From positions 5,961,501-6,025,500 of the forward strand of contig NC_037652.1 in assembly GCF_003254395.2 (NCBI RefSeq): 64,000 nt of DNA. The letters are read 5' to 3'. Position numbers and translations under genes: made by a program. How positions within the stretch are numbered: the first letter of the stretch is position 1; the number at the start of each line of letters is the position of its first letter. The stretch comes from Apis mellifera (Eukaryota; Arthropoda; Insecta; Hymenoptera; Apidae). Of this stretch, positions 35,001 to 48,636 are shown in pieces. A model generated the notes under the pieces. That model was not told where the DNA came from, did not search any database, and saw only the letters and a list, made by a program, of their open reading frames with translations.

Positions 35001-38000
35001 GCATGCATATTCCTGTTCGCGAATGGCCGACGTGTTCAGGAATCCGATAATAAATTACCGAGTATGCAAACACCGGGCGTGAATTATATTTGCTTGCCCA
35101 AGTTATTCCGTGACTGTCGATAATCAGCTCTCTCGGTGACCGAATGCCTCTGTCAGAATTTATCCTGTCTCGTCGCGCCGAACATCACGATCTCTGTAAA
35201 CAGGATTCCTTACTTGTGTTATTCCGGAACGATCAGTTCCAACTGGTTCGAAGAACAACGGAAATAAAACTGGCTGTATTGTCAATTTGAATCGAGACTG
35301 TACGATTTAAAAATTGGTTTCGTTACTCGTTAACTCTTTTCCTTTTCGTGTATCATTCTTATTCCATGTAAAAATTATATATTTTTAAGTTAAATGATCA
35401 AACTCGAATGGTATTCAAAAATTCTTTCAAGAGATATTATTATTATTATCATTTTAAAATTATAAAATTACATAGGAATGAATAATATGGAAACGATATA
35501 GATTTACTTTTCAGAAATGGAAATTATCAAGTAGTATGCTTAAAATAATGAAAAAAAGATAGATACATTCTGTAATTAAAATTAAAATGTACCTCGCCTC
35601 TCTCACGTGAATAATTTTTGAGCGCAACTTGCAATGATTCGTCATCATTTCATTTTATAATTCTCACGGTACATGGGAAAGGAAAAGAGATCGTGTAGAG
35701 TCCGAAGAAAAAGTTCTGGGTCGTCCATCCTATTTGAAACAGACTGTACCACCTGAAATTGTAACTCAAACAACTCGTTCCTTATTGACACCGTTCCGTT
35801 CACCGCAAACACTCGACCAACCAACGCGGAGCCTCCGTGGATGACCCACGAAATTGAATTGCAAATCCATCTTGGTTGATCGATATACCCCTATGGTCCC
35901 GTTCGTCGAGCCCTAACTTTTCCAGTATCGGCGAATTTCCACGGATTAGTCCTCGTGTCCCAGCCTTCTCCTCTCCAGGGGATAGATTGGTGATCTTTTT
36001 AAAATCGACCACCAGTTTGTTTGTTCGAAGTTGGGATGAATATGGAAATTACACGGATCGTTGCGTGTCGATTGATTTTCGCGATTGCGCAGAAATATTT
36101 CACGCCGATGTATTTCATTGAAATTACAAATAAATACAAACAGTGGCTGTTCGTGGGCGGAGAATCACGTCGATGCCACGAATTTTTTCACTCGTGAAAT
36201 GGAAAAATATCAATGGGAAATAAATAAAAATATTTCCATCGAAAAAATTAGAAGATAGAGTTATATCCTTGGACGTTTATCTTTTTTTTTTTTTTAATTA
36301 TAAGATTGGTTTAATTCAATATATAAGTAAAATTCATTCAATATATCTGCCTATCTGTATAATTCTATTTAGCTTTGTCAGAAGCGAGCAATCAGACTCT
36401 TTCTCTCTCTCGATCCTCTTCGCAGAACTTCATCCGACCAACCTGAATGATACCCGAATTACGTTGCCCGAATAATCCAAATAGAACAAACGAGAGTGGA
36501 TCTCGAGGCAATCTTCCCCTAGATAAGAAAGCAAACCAAAGTTCTCGATACCGAAATCTAACGCGTTTTTAACGAGTACATCGGGGGGCCGAATGATTTA
36601 TGCCCCGTGCAACGGTATTGCATCGCATTTCGAGGTAAAACTTGGGAGATTACGGCGAGACCCGTAAAACTCGCAATGTAAACGCGGCCGGGACGTAAAA
36701 TCGTGGATTCTATTTGCTCGATCTTCGGTATATATTTATACTCCGTGCCGGGATCTGGTCGTTGGATCGGCACCGTGGCTTTTTAATAAACTTAAAAGCT
36801 ACGTGGACGTCGTAGGAAGAATCGTTGGGGCGCGTTTACCCCCTTCGAACGTTGAATTTCTCGCAGTTATCCCCTCGAACGTCTCCAAGAGGCTAATTGC
36901 AGACTCGTAATTTCACAGTCTGGCCTTAAACGCGTGCAGAAAGTTTCTTGGATTTGAGATTTACGCGTTGCTCGTGCCTCGAGTTCGTTTCGATCACTTT
37001 TTGTCTTCGGTTTTCCGAAGAGATCGAGAGATCGTGAACAAAATCGAAGAAAATATTTCATAGCGTTCGCGGAGATTCCATGTTCGTTTATTGTTGGAAA
37101 TGATTCGTTTTCAGAGTTTATGGTGGATTGAAGAGGGATTTTTGGCTCGGTCGGGTAGATCAAAACTCAATATGGAACCGATATTCCAGATCTAATATTT
37201 ATTAGTTATGCGAAAGTTTTGGCGAAGTGATTGAACTATTCGGGCAAATCCACTCACTTTACGATATCGGTTAGGATACTTTGGAGTGGCAAAGAGAGAT
37301 ATGGAAGAGTCCAGTTCGATACAGAGTCTATTCGGTAATGAAGAGATAAAGAAAAAACTGAATCTTATCTTATCTTATTTTAATAATAAGAAAAATTGGA
37401 AACGAATATATATAAGAATATTAATCGTTAAAAGGAAAGAGAGAAACTTTTTGAAATTAAAAAAATATTTTGATCCTATGCACTCGTAATGGAACAATGT
37501 GGAGAGCAATTTGGTCGACTGTTGAAACATGGTTCGAATCTTCGGTTTATACAGCGGAATTTATATATCTTCACATTTTAGCACGAGCAATTGGCTAGAT
37601 TCCGATTTATGTGGAGAAACGTGAAAGTCTGTGTACTCGAGGGAACGTCAACGTGGTATTTTATTGGTATGGGACGTGATTCGAGGAAGACGAGGTGGAT
37701 CAAGGATGGAAGGAAGTAATAACACGTTTTACTTTATCGAGAGTCTTATACGGTCAGAGATGAAACTTGATCGTAACGAGGTTCCCCTTCGTTACTTCGT
37801 AACCAAGATTAGAATAACACGACGGATAGGAAGATGAAGTTTAAATTACGGGCGGGATAAAGCGGGAGGCCACCGATAAAGCCAAAACCGAGACACGAAA
37901 ATCCGAGAAATTAATTAATATAAATCTATTACCGATACACGGTTGCGGTTAGTCGATGAGAAAATACGAGAAAGTCCCGGTCCCTAGGGAGGTTCCCTTG

Positions 38001-41000
38001 GGCTGAACCCATTACCAAACTCGCTAGAACGCGGCCAACAAATTCTAATTTCCAGGGGCCGGGTAAACTCGAATTAATTAATAACCTGAACGAGGTCGTA
38101 TAGTTGCTTTTTCGTTATACGTAGTTATGCAGTTGCCCATCCGTCTATTTGCCCGCCTATCTAACCACGAATATCTCCCATGAGAATGTTTCTGCACCGA
38201 TAAACGAACGGAAATGCCATGTCCTCTGCATTTCCACCTAGCACAGTTGATGACGAAACACGATGCTATCCCTGTTCCACGATCGATAACAAGATTCCAA
38301 GAAACTTGAAAATATTTTCCATTCAAAGAAAACTACTCTTTATAAAATATAATTAAGTGGAAGCAAGTCAATATATCGATTCAATGCATGATGACACTGA
38401 TAATAAGCTATTCGAGTGTCATTGGAAGAATATCGAAAAATTCTATCGCTATGTCATTCTAAATTTTAATTTCTCCGTAAAGTTTTCCGAATCTCGACGA
38501 GCAATTTTCCAATGGAAAATCGAGTAAACTCAAATAACGTATCGATCCAAAGCCTTATTCATCGCGTATTCATAGTATTCATAGTATTTGTCGTGCCTAA
38601 CGGATATTTTCGCCTCGCGTATACTCGCCTTTATATAACTCGCTCATAAACACCGGGAAAAATCCTCGTTTTTTCCCCGCCATTCCATTTCTTTCGAATT
38701 CAAAAATATTCGAGAAATCTGAGAAGAAATGCCGCTCGTTTCCCTCCAAGTTTTCGACAAAGTGGCAACGTTGAACAGCAATACGTCCCGAGCCGCGAGG
38801 TCCTCCACGAGGTCAGTCTTTTTCTTCCCTCTTTCGGTGGCAGCAATTATTTCTCGTTTAGCGCGTATCCCGTATATCAGATCGACGAAACCGAGCAACT
38901 GGATACCGACGGTCACGTACAACCGTGCCCCGGCAATATCGCCGCCCGGAATCTTTATTCTTTCTTATTACTTAATATCCCCGGTAACGAGGATAAATGT
39001 GTCGGCTCAGGACCCGCTGCTAATTGCCGCGATACCGCACGCACCCTCTCCCCTCCTCTCATCAATCTGTCGCCTTTCCTCGCCTCCATCGAAATATCGC
39101 ACAACTTCGCGACAACATTGACCGAAATACACATTTCGTTCGCCATTATTTCGTTCCATTCTTCCTTTTTTATCGAGAATAGTTCTTTTTTTTTTTTAGA
39201 TGTGTATGCAGAAGCTGTTAAGAGATAATTAATCAGAAGATCAAAATATTATAGTAATAATTGTAGCATAATTTTTCTCCATGTTTTCATTGTAATCGAT
39301 TCACAAATTAGTCTCGAGAAGTTTATATTGCAACTATTCTTTTGTTAAACGAAGATGTTAAGACGATAATTACGAATCCGATGAGTAGCATCGATATCGA
39401 TAACATTATTATCACAAGAGAATCTCGTGTTCTCTTTTTCGTGTGCTCGCCTCGTTTAAATGAAATTCTCAAATGCATTAATTCTTGTCGGAAACCATGG
39501 TCGAAATCATTTTTATGTAAAAAGTATCGTACGATATTTACGAATCGATTGGGACGATCTGATCGTTGCATGATGAAACGCGAGGCGAAAAATGAGGCGT
39601 GGATCCGTTTGAACGATTAAGAAGGGCAAGGACGGGGAGGGGGAGTTTCCTATTTCCGGGGCAATTGGTAGAGAGAAAACACGAGGTGGGGGGGCGGTTG
39701 GTTGCGGTTACCAGCCATTCGTACAATGAGAGAGGCCGCCTAACTAAATTATTCCGCCAGGCTGACATTCAAACGCATTTACATTCGGCCGACCGTGAAC
39801 TCCCTCTTGCTAAACCTCCCCCTACTACTTTGGTTTAACCGCTTTATAATTATTAAACTTATGGGGTGCTAAATAAGAGCCGACAAGCGGCTGTGATCGA
39901 GGATTATATCGAACGAAATAATCTTTCGACCTCTTGCCTCCTGTTAATGGACCTATATGCCTCGTCAAGCGATTATATATATATATTTTACCTTCTATTT
40001 GGATGAAATTTGTCGTGTCATCGAAGAGGGGAGTTGAAATATTTGTCCTCCAACAGCGAACGCGATTGATATATTCGATTCGTGAGTTTTCGGATATTTT
40101 CATGCCGTTAGTTATGCAAATCCGTTTTTCGGATTCTAGTCGTATTTTTTGTTATTTTACGTGATTTTTCGTATCGATCGAAAGATAAATATTTGCTGTA
40201 AAGGATTTTCTTTGATTTTTCAGACCAAAGCTTATGCGATAAAATTAAAATGATAATATGATGGTAAAGTATTCTCGATGCACATGTTTAACTGTTAACG
40301 AAATTAAACGTCCCTTTTTACGCAGAAATTGGAATTAATTAATTAAGTAAGACGCGTCATGGTGCGCAGTGTGACACATCAGAGCATGTCGCATGGTAGA
40401 GCGAATTAGATAAGGTATGACGTGATAGTGCGAACATATGGAAATCAATGTGTTAATAAATTCAATTTCTCTTCTCGCGAAGAGATTAATTTCGCATCAT
40501 TTGCAAAATAGCTTAGATATATCTCTACCTGTTTGTTAAAAAAGAAAAAGAAAAAAAACGATATTTTATTCAAGCGTTAAATATCAGGAAAATTCTTTTC
40601 TTCTCCAAACATATTTCTCTTCTCTTTCTGCCTGTCTTGCTGCCGCTCTATCATTCAGTAGTAAACATACGCGCGTGGTCATCCGCGAGTAGCCACATCA
40701 TAAATTCAACCTGGTTCCCACTTGGCCGCTTCCTAAAGGATAATCATCCGGGAGAAATCTCGTTTATTCTTGCAGAGAACTTGTGTAAATTCGCTTGCCA
40801 ACATAATGGTGTGACATTTCACTCGGTAAACTTTGCTCTTTTCGTTTCTCTTGGTCTTTTTCTACGAGATCGTCGATTTCTACGACGAACATGAGTTTAT
40901 TAATCTCAATTAAAACACGTTTGCGTTCAAAACTTGATAATATTTTTTCTTTCCTTTTCTCAAGATGATATCAGAGAGAGAATATCATCGCCAATTTAAT

Positions 41001-44000
41001 GATTTTTTTTTAATTCCTCTAATAAAATACATTTATCGTATCGATATTTGACGAAATGAACGATAATTACATTCCCATTTTCAAAACTCTTCTTTAATTC
41101 AATTATAGGGTTGATAATTTAATTATAATTTGATTAAAAAAAAAAAAAGAAAAGAATCCTTTCGTTAATAACGACGAGTCATCGAAAAGCAATCGCAAAT
41201 TATTTCAAGTATGCCCTTGCTCTTTGATGTTCTCGCAGGACGATTTTATTATGAAAATGACGTAGGGTGGCCGGTCTCCGGCGAAACCTCTTTCATTTTC
41301 GTAATCCCAGACAGAGTTTTGCCGGTGGTATTCGTGCTCTGATAATTTCCACCGCTATTCACGCCCCAGTTATCGCGGCTTCCACGCGGAACGCTCTAAA
41401 TCGTTATCTTTCGCGGACGCAGCCCACCACAAAAGGATCGACCATCCCTTCCGTCGTTTTTAATTACAACGGTCTTCGAATCGGTTTGCCTTATCCGCTT
41501 GTCCTTCCACCGGATTTTCATCCCATCCGTTTTTTCATCCATCCTTCAAAGGAAATTCGTGAAACGACTCGATCCGCAATCGCGATAAAAATCGTCGAAC
41601 GTTTATAATTTTAAATTGCTCGCTGCAACAGCGTTTTTAGACGGACATTGAGCGATGTAAGACGATTTAAAATCTGATAAATAAACTCCATTCCGCTAAT
41701 TTCAATATTTGCTTTGTGCTTAGCAAAATGTGGATAATTTAGGAAAAAAAGTTTCAATCTATTGTTTCGGTGTTCGTTGTTTTATTTTGAGGAGAATGGT
41801 GAGCAATAGATTAATATTTAGAAGAGCTAGAGCTTGAAATCTCAAGGAATTCATCCCTTCATTTTGCTTGTTTCAATATCTATACTTTTGTTCCCAGCTC
41901 GTTGTTTGCGACCAACATAACCTAGAAATCTCAAGTTCTCATTTCTCTAGTTTCGATAGATTGGTTCCAGCCAGGAGTAACATGCAATATAGCAGGCTTA
42001 GTAGATTCTAAAGTCTGAAGCCTCCTAGAGCTACTTTCGCAGCCCCGTAACTTTTCCCTTCCTCGATTCATTGTTCACGAACAATGTTAATTCCTTGAAT
42101 CTACAATCTAGAAACGATGGATTAAACAATTGACCGATCTATAATTAATTGACAAAATTCGAAATTTTCATCGGGATCACTGTATATCTAAAAAACGTTG
42201 TTTTCGAATTTCGAGAGAAACTCTAGCAGAAGTTTGCTGATCGATGGTGTTTCTAACCGTGTCTTTCGAGCTTTCACCAACTTTCCCTATTTCTTATTCA
42301 TCCCCTTCAATTTCCTCCTCTCTTTTCCTCATCAAATACTACGCTCTTATTTCCATCATCCTCCCCTCGACGCCCCCTTCTTTTCTTCTTTTCCCCAACT
42401 TGCGCATCCTTCTTTAATGTTTAATGTTCAATCGGACCCCGAGCCGCGAGCCGGGTTTAGCTGAGCTCGGTGGAAACACGGGGAGGGCGTATAAAAGAAA
42501 AAAAAAGGAAATTCACGAAATTATAGAGGATAATTCGAATTAGCCACAATTCTTTTTTTCTTACCTTCCTTCCTGCGTAATAGTTATCTTCTTTCCCTCT
42601 CCGCTTCCACTCGAATTTTCTTCACCCTCCTCTTCCTCGAAGTATTTATCCATCCCCTTCTTCCTTTCCGATTTCAATTTAAATCCGCGATACTCTTATG
42701 GAAAAAGACGCTTTTCCTACTTTTTGCTCGTCACACTTCATTCTCGAAATGCATTCCTTATTCTCGGAATTCGAAGCGTCCATTTTTCATTTTCGTATCC
42801 AGAATTCGCTACTTCTTTCTCGATATTCTATATAATATGTCGCCAATGAACTATCGTCTTTCGATTCACTTTCGTTAGTCCTCTCGGCAAACTTTCGCGC
42901 TTGTTTCAAGAGAAGAGAAACTTATACACACACAAGTTTTCATATTCATTACGAGAGAGGGAGAGAAAGAGAGAGAGAGAGAGACAATAATTAATCACCG
43001 TCGAGGATGGATTTTAATTAATTTCGATCTGTCAACGGATGGCTGGCCGGCCACGTACGGGGTTGTATCACTTGCTTGGATAATTCTTGCGGCGCGATAG
43101 ATCGATTCCTCGTCGTCTCGTGGCTATCTTCTTCCGTCATCGCGTGTTCCGTCATCAAAGACATCGTAGTCAAACCTCTTGGAGAATCTGCCTTGGAGCA
43201 GACTGAACGTCAGACTGAACGTGATGACATCGTGAAATATGCAAGCACTCGGCTATGGCGCGGTTAGTTACCCTCGGTTCTCGGTCCGCGTTTCAAACCT
43301 TCCTCCTGTTTCCTGGCTTTCGTCGAGGTCTCGCCGCTTTTGGATAATTTTTTTCTTGGAAAAGAAGAAATCATTTGAATTTGAAACCGATCTTGATATA
43401 GATAGACAGTTTTCTTTCTTTGATTTGTGGTAATTTTAAATAATTTTTTAAAGGGAAGATTGTAGAGTAAAGGATAAATGAATTAATTACGAGGAGTATT
43501 TTCATTATGGTTTGGTTTCTTGCCTTTCGTCTCGTCGAGAAAATTGAATCGAGCTTTCTTTCTTATCCTAATTTATCGTTTTTAGACAATTTCAGAAAGA
43601 TTGAGAATAAATAAATTAATTATAGAAAGTTTTTGCATCCACTTCAGGTGGAGAGCAAATATTCGAATATTGAGTTCTTATGTCGATACAGTTATTTTGA
43701 TTTATCATTTGATTTTACAGACAGTAAAAGTAAATAAATTAATTACGGACAAAACGTCAGAGTTCTTTTTTGCTTTTATATCCCGAAGTTTATCACAGGA
43801 ATTCATGAATATCTTCGGTTGTTCTTTTACGACGTAAAAAAAAGAAAAGAGAAGAAAAATCATAAAAAATGAAAAGCTTTAATAGAATTGAAGATGATAA
43901 TCCCTCTCGTTGTAAATACTAAAAGGCAGACTGAAAGACTTTGACCGAGCTCCTCTTTTATTTCGATTTTCATATCCTCGTAACAGAGGGTTAAAGAGAG

Positions 44001-45795
44001 CCACTCCGTTATCGTATTAAGCAGATTCCAGCCCTGATACTTGATTAATTTCTCGGAAACCGTCTCGCAAGAGCAATTCTCTAATTGACTCGAGCACCGT
44101 GCAACAACCATTGTTCCTCGCATTATGCGATCGTTTATTAGTTCTCGCAGACCCGTAATTCGCGAAGACAGACTTTCATTTCGTAGAGATTTAACTTATT
44201 CCGATTTTTCTCCAATTGCACGACGACACAAGTCGAGCAGTATTATTTATTAACCGCAACGATAAAATGAAAAAGAGATTTAAACGTTTTAAAAATTGAA
44301 TCCTCTTTGACGTTACGCTACTTCACCTATTGTGGAATTAAACAACAACAAAAAAAACAAGATTCGACCAGCAGCAATTTGGCCCACGAACAAACATTTA
44401 TGCTTTTCGATTATATTTATTCCGTTTCGCGCGAAATATTCCTCGAAATGTTTCAATTTCGCCGCTTTCGTCGTTAAAATTCGTTCATTCCGATCGCAGA
44501 TGCCGGCCACGTGAAACGTTAAACGAGGAACGAATCACACGCTCTCGTGGATGGATAGAAGGATCCCTTTTCGAGAAAAGGAAAGGAAGGGAGAGACGAG
44601 AAGGATGAAAAGGATCATCAACGATCGTCATCCTTTCGACATTACGCAAAAGTTGAATCTCTTTTAATTGGTCGCAATTTTAATGGACACTCGTGGAAAG
44701 GGTAGAGAAAGAATCCGGCCATTTATCATCCTCCATTTTCTACGATGCCTTCGTAATAGGTGTCAACCGCGATGAAAGATCGTTCTCGATGAATCTGTAC
44801 TTAATTCAGTGCTGAAATTCCACGATTCAACGAGGAGATTCTCGAGGGAGATTAAACGAGGCTGCTACGCGCGATCCACGGATTCTTCGGCTATCCGCAA
44901 CCGGTCGTCGTTCTGTTTCACTTCTTCTTCTTCTTCTTCTTTTTCTTTCTCCTTTTTTTCAATCCTCGCGAAACTTTCTCTCGCTCGCGCGGAATACATG
45001 CAAAAGGATGGCGGTTCTTTATTCTTTATTCGGGGTTGAAAACAGTGACTTTATAACCTCGATTTAATTACTAAGTCGGTTCCAATTAAAGAAGATGTTT
45101 CAAAACGAATTTCCAAAACAACGTACCCTTTGTTTCTATGTGCTCGGGATTTTGCAATCGCAAAGGGATGGCGTGAAGTGGCTTGGAAATTTTACGATGA
45201 AAATTTTGTAATAAATAGATAATTCGAAAAAGAATGGACACCAAATTAAATTACTCTCCTTTCTGTTAATCACATATTTCTATTCTTTATTTCATTTCCG
45301 AAGAGAGAAGAGAATCATTTGTCTATCGTGAAAAGTAATCAAAAAATTGGATTGCGGAATTATCTTCTCCTGTTAATCACCATTCTTTTTTTCTTGCAAA
45401 AGAAAGTAGAAAAATTGTATGTCGTTCAATTCTATAAATTTCCCATTAATATTCGTACAATGTTCCAAATCATCATTTCTGAAAAATGTTTGATTCTCGA
45501 TTAACAAAGGCGAAGCCGGTGAAAATCTCGCGAGAATCTGGGCATATTTTCTTAGGTAGCGACACTCGTCGAGATTTATTCGAGCAAAAACTCGAACGAA
45601 CGTTCCTCGATGGCTCGTTTCAATTTTACTTCGTCACGGGGAGAAAGATCGTGGATGGAAAAGATTCAAGGATCGAGGCAATCGCGAGACTTTGCACGGA
45701 AACGCGTGCACACAAATGTACAAAGACACGTCTGTCTGTTTCTAGGGGTTGAAATTCGTATAACCGGGAAGAGAAATCCTCGATTTCTTCGTCGA

Positions 45796-45852
45796 CCTCC
45801 TCCTCCTCCTCCCCCTTTTCCTCCTTCTCTTCTTCTTCTTCTTCTTCTTCTT
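45796..45852. repeat. TCC/CTT triplet tract
   Basis: CCTCCTCCTCCTCC passes into CTTCTTCTT repeats. Plus-strand pyrimidine tract with no coding support. Confidence 0.9.
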
Positions 45853-48614
45853 ATGCTTCTTGCCTCTCCCGAGCCAGCACTTACGAGAATTATAATTTTC
45901 CCGATTCCCGACGAAAGTTTCGTGACTAAGCTGCCGAGGGAGGGTTCTCCTCCCTTTTCCGCCCTTTCAGAACCGATCTGTCTCGAAACCCCACTTGGTT
46001 TACCTTGTTACGGTTGGTCGCGGCCCAACCCTCGCGAGATCGCTCTTTGACGATCGTGAGTCTGTGGAAATGGGCAAGGGGCGACAGATACGAGATTACG
46101 GGATACATTTAATCATTTCGCCCCTTTAACGGAATCCGAGGATGTTGAGGATTTCTTTTTGATCGAGCGGATTCGGTAATCGAATTACTTAAGAATTTTT
46201 GCCCTTCCACGAGAATCAATATAACCTTTGGATCTTTGTCTATATAACTTAGATTTTTATAAAATTGAAACGCAGTCTTTTTTTTTTACAGAACAAGAAA
46301 TCTCATTAAATAAGATTAATTTTTATACAGACTCCTTTCTGAATTTTCCATTTTAATCCATTAACAATTTTCTTCATTTGTTTAAACAAAAATTATTGAT
46401 AATTATATCTCGTGAGCAAACGCTAATTATATTACTTTCACATATCTTAATTAAAAGAAACTTAATTCAAATTCAAAAATCTCCCAATCTCCCCCTCGCT
46501 CTCCATTCCCTTTAAAAGAATCCCGAAGCTTTCCGCGTGTAACTAAATGGACGGTAAGTTGCTTCATACTGGTCCACCGGTTAATAAAAGGTGTTGTAAA
46601 ATCCAGGCGGGGAGGGGGCGCGCGATCAGTCTCGGCAAGCCAACCCCTTTCACGCTAGGCGTAATATCGCGCTGAATTTATATCTGGAGCCCCTGACACC
46701 GGCAGGGATGCGTCGCTTTAATATTTTCGCAGCTGAGCACGGTGTGTTGCACGGGTCGCAACCACGGAACGCCTGTTTCGCAGAGAGGGGAGAGGCGTTG
46801 AGTTTTTCCACGTTTCATCATCGGGGCGCTTCGAACGAAGGCCGCCGTTCCTCCGCCTTTCCTCCTCCTTCGTTCCTCCTCTCTCGCGTGTACAACGCGC
46901 GCCTCGATAATGAACGCCGCGCCCCGATCCACTCTATTTTCATAACAATCGTCCCACCATCGCAAATATTAAAACGGGGCCGTTTGTTTAATCCATTTAG
47001 CCGAGCGAGCGGAATATCGTAATGGAGGCGTGTATATCCTCGAAAGGCAAACGGAAACTTCGGTGATTTCGAGCGGACCGGATCGATCGTTAAACGCGTT
47101 ATTGGTGTTTATCCCATGTGGCGGAGTAAATAAATATTTTTTTGCGCGATGCAGTTTTTTTTTCGATATTCGAAGGTATATCGTGTGTATATATATATAT
47201 TATTCGAACGTTGTATTGTTTTGTTTCAACGTAGTATTATTTTAGTATTGTTTTAAATTGTGACAGAGAAGAAGACAGAGATGAAAATGTGATCTTAAGA
47301 AAGCTAACCATGGTTAAAGTTAGCTACGAAGAGCTGTAACAATTGTAAGTAATTACGAATGAATGTTATTTTAACGAAATGTTATTTTAAATGAAGTTAT
47401 TAGTTAGAAGTTTATTCGAAATTTTAACTAATTAATTTTCCAACTTGTTAACGTTCGACTCTGTTAAAAAGTTAACGCGATACACTTTTTCATACTCTCC
47501 TTCAGAAATTACAAACTTTTACAATTATATTCCGAGGAATTCGAAAATAAAAACAGACAATCGTGAGACACACTTGGGAGGGGGATAATGAAACGATTTG
47601 AATAAGCAAAAAGTTCCAAAGGAAACCGTAATTTCGTAATTAATCGATTATGGATAATTCCATTTCTCGTGATGGAATATTTTTCCACGCGAAAGTTGAA
47701 AGCATAGTTGCGGAATTGCGTGGACGTGGAGGAACGGTGTTTCTGAATCGGGTTGCGTTTGCCGCGTCCTCGGTGCCCTCTTTCAAGATATATGGGGATG
47801 ATGCCGGCCGAAGCACCTGTCTCCCCATAAAAGCTTTAAAAGCAGTCCCATGCCCGGCAAAGGAGTATCTACGCGACGCAGGAGAAATGTTTCGTTGTTC
47901 TCTGACGACCAAGTATTAAAAACTGACGGAATTAAAAAAAAAAATAAAAAAATAAAAAAAAGGAAAAAAGAGCGAACGGAGTTTTCGCACCGCACACGCT
48001 CCATTATCTCGCATATTTTTGCGCTTTAATTTTCTCCTCTCGTTGCGCACGAATTTTTTCGCAACCGGTGCGAGTAAATGCTTAACGATCTTTCTCGAGA
48101 GAATTAAGAAACGATTTAGAATCCTCCAATTCTTTTGTTATCTTGTTTGGATAAATCGTGAGATCCACGTCTGGAAACACGTATGTAAATACGGAAACGA
48201 GTGATACGAAAAAATTGTATTTTTTTTCAAGAGAGAGACGTGTTATAATATATCTTCAGATAGGAATTATACATTTTTTATTCTACATGTTTATAGGCAA
48301 GATTCATTTTCGAAATATTGTTTCGAATATCAAATTTGAAATTTCCGGCAAGAAAAATGAGCACATTTCACGTTCTCGAAATCTTTGACCGTACGCGTTA
48401 ATGATCCTTTCAGCCTCGACCCGATTGCTGTTCGACGATCGAAACTTTGCCCCGCTTTTTACCCGACCGAACAGGAACTCGTATTTATAGCCTTCCTCAT
48501 AACCTTGTAATCCACCGTCGTGATTTTTATCGTCGAGCAGTTATCGACGCGCCACTTGTCGTCATTGTCCTCTCCTTTTTGCCTTCTTGGCGAAATGAAG
48601 GAAAGGAAAAAAAA

Positions 48615-48636
48615 AGAAAGAAAGAAAGAAAGAAAA
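48615..48636. repeat. (GAAA)n tract
   Basis: Five to six GAAA units inside a longer purine-only stretch from about 48598 to 48652. Confidence 0.85.

Noticed and set aside
37510..37525. tRNA B-box-like GGTTCGAATC
   Set aside because: No A box or cloverleaf stems in the 60 bp upstream.
47640..47919. Two overlapping frames of about 90 codons on opposite strands
   Set aside because: No recognisable domain, no splice signals and no second support; likely a chance frame in a GC-richer patch.
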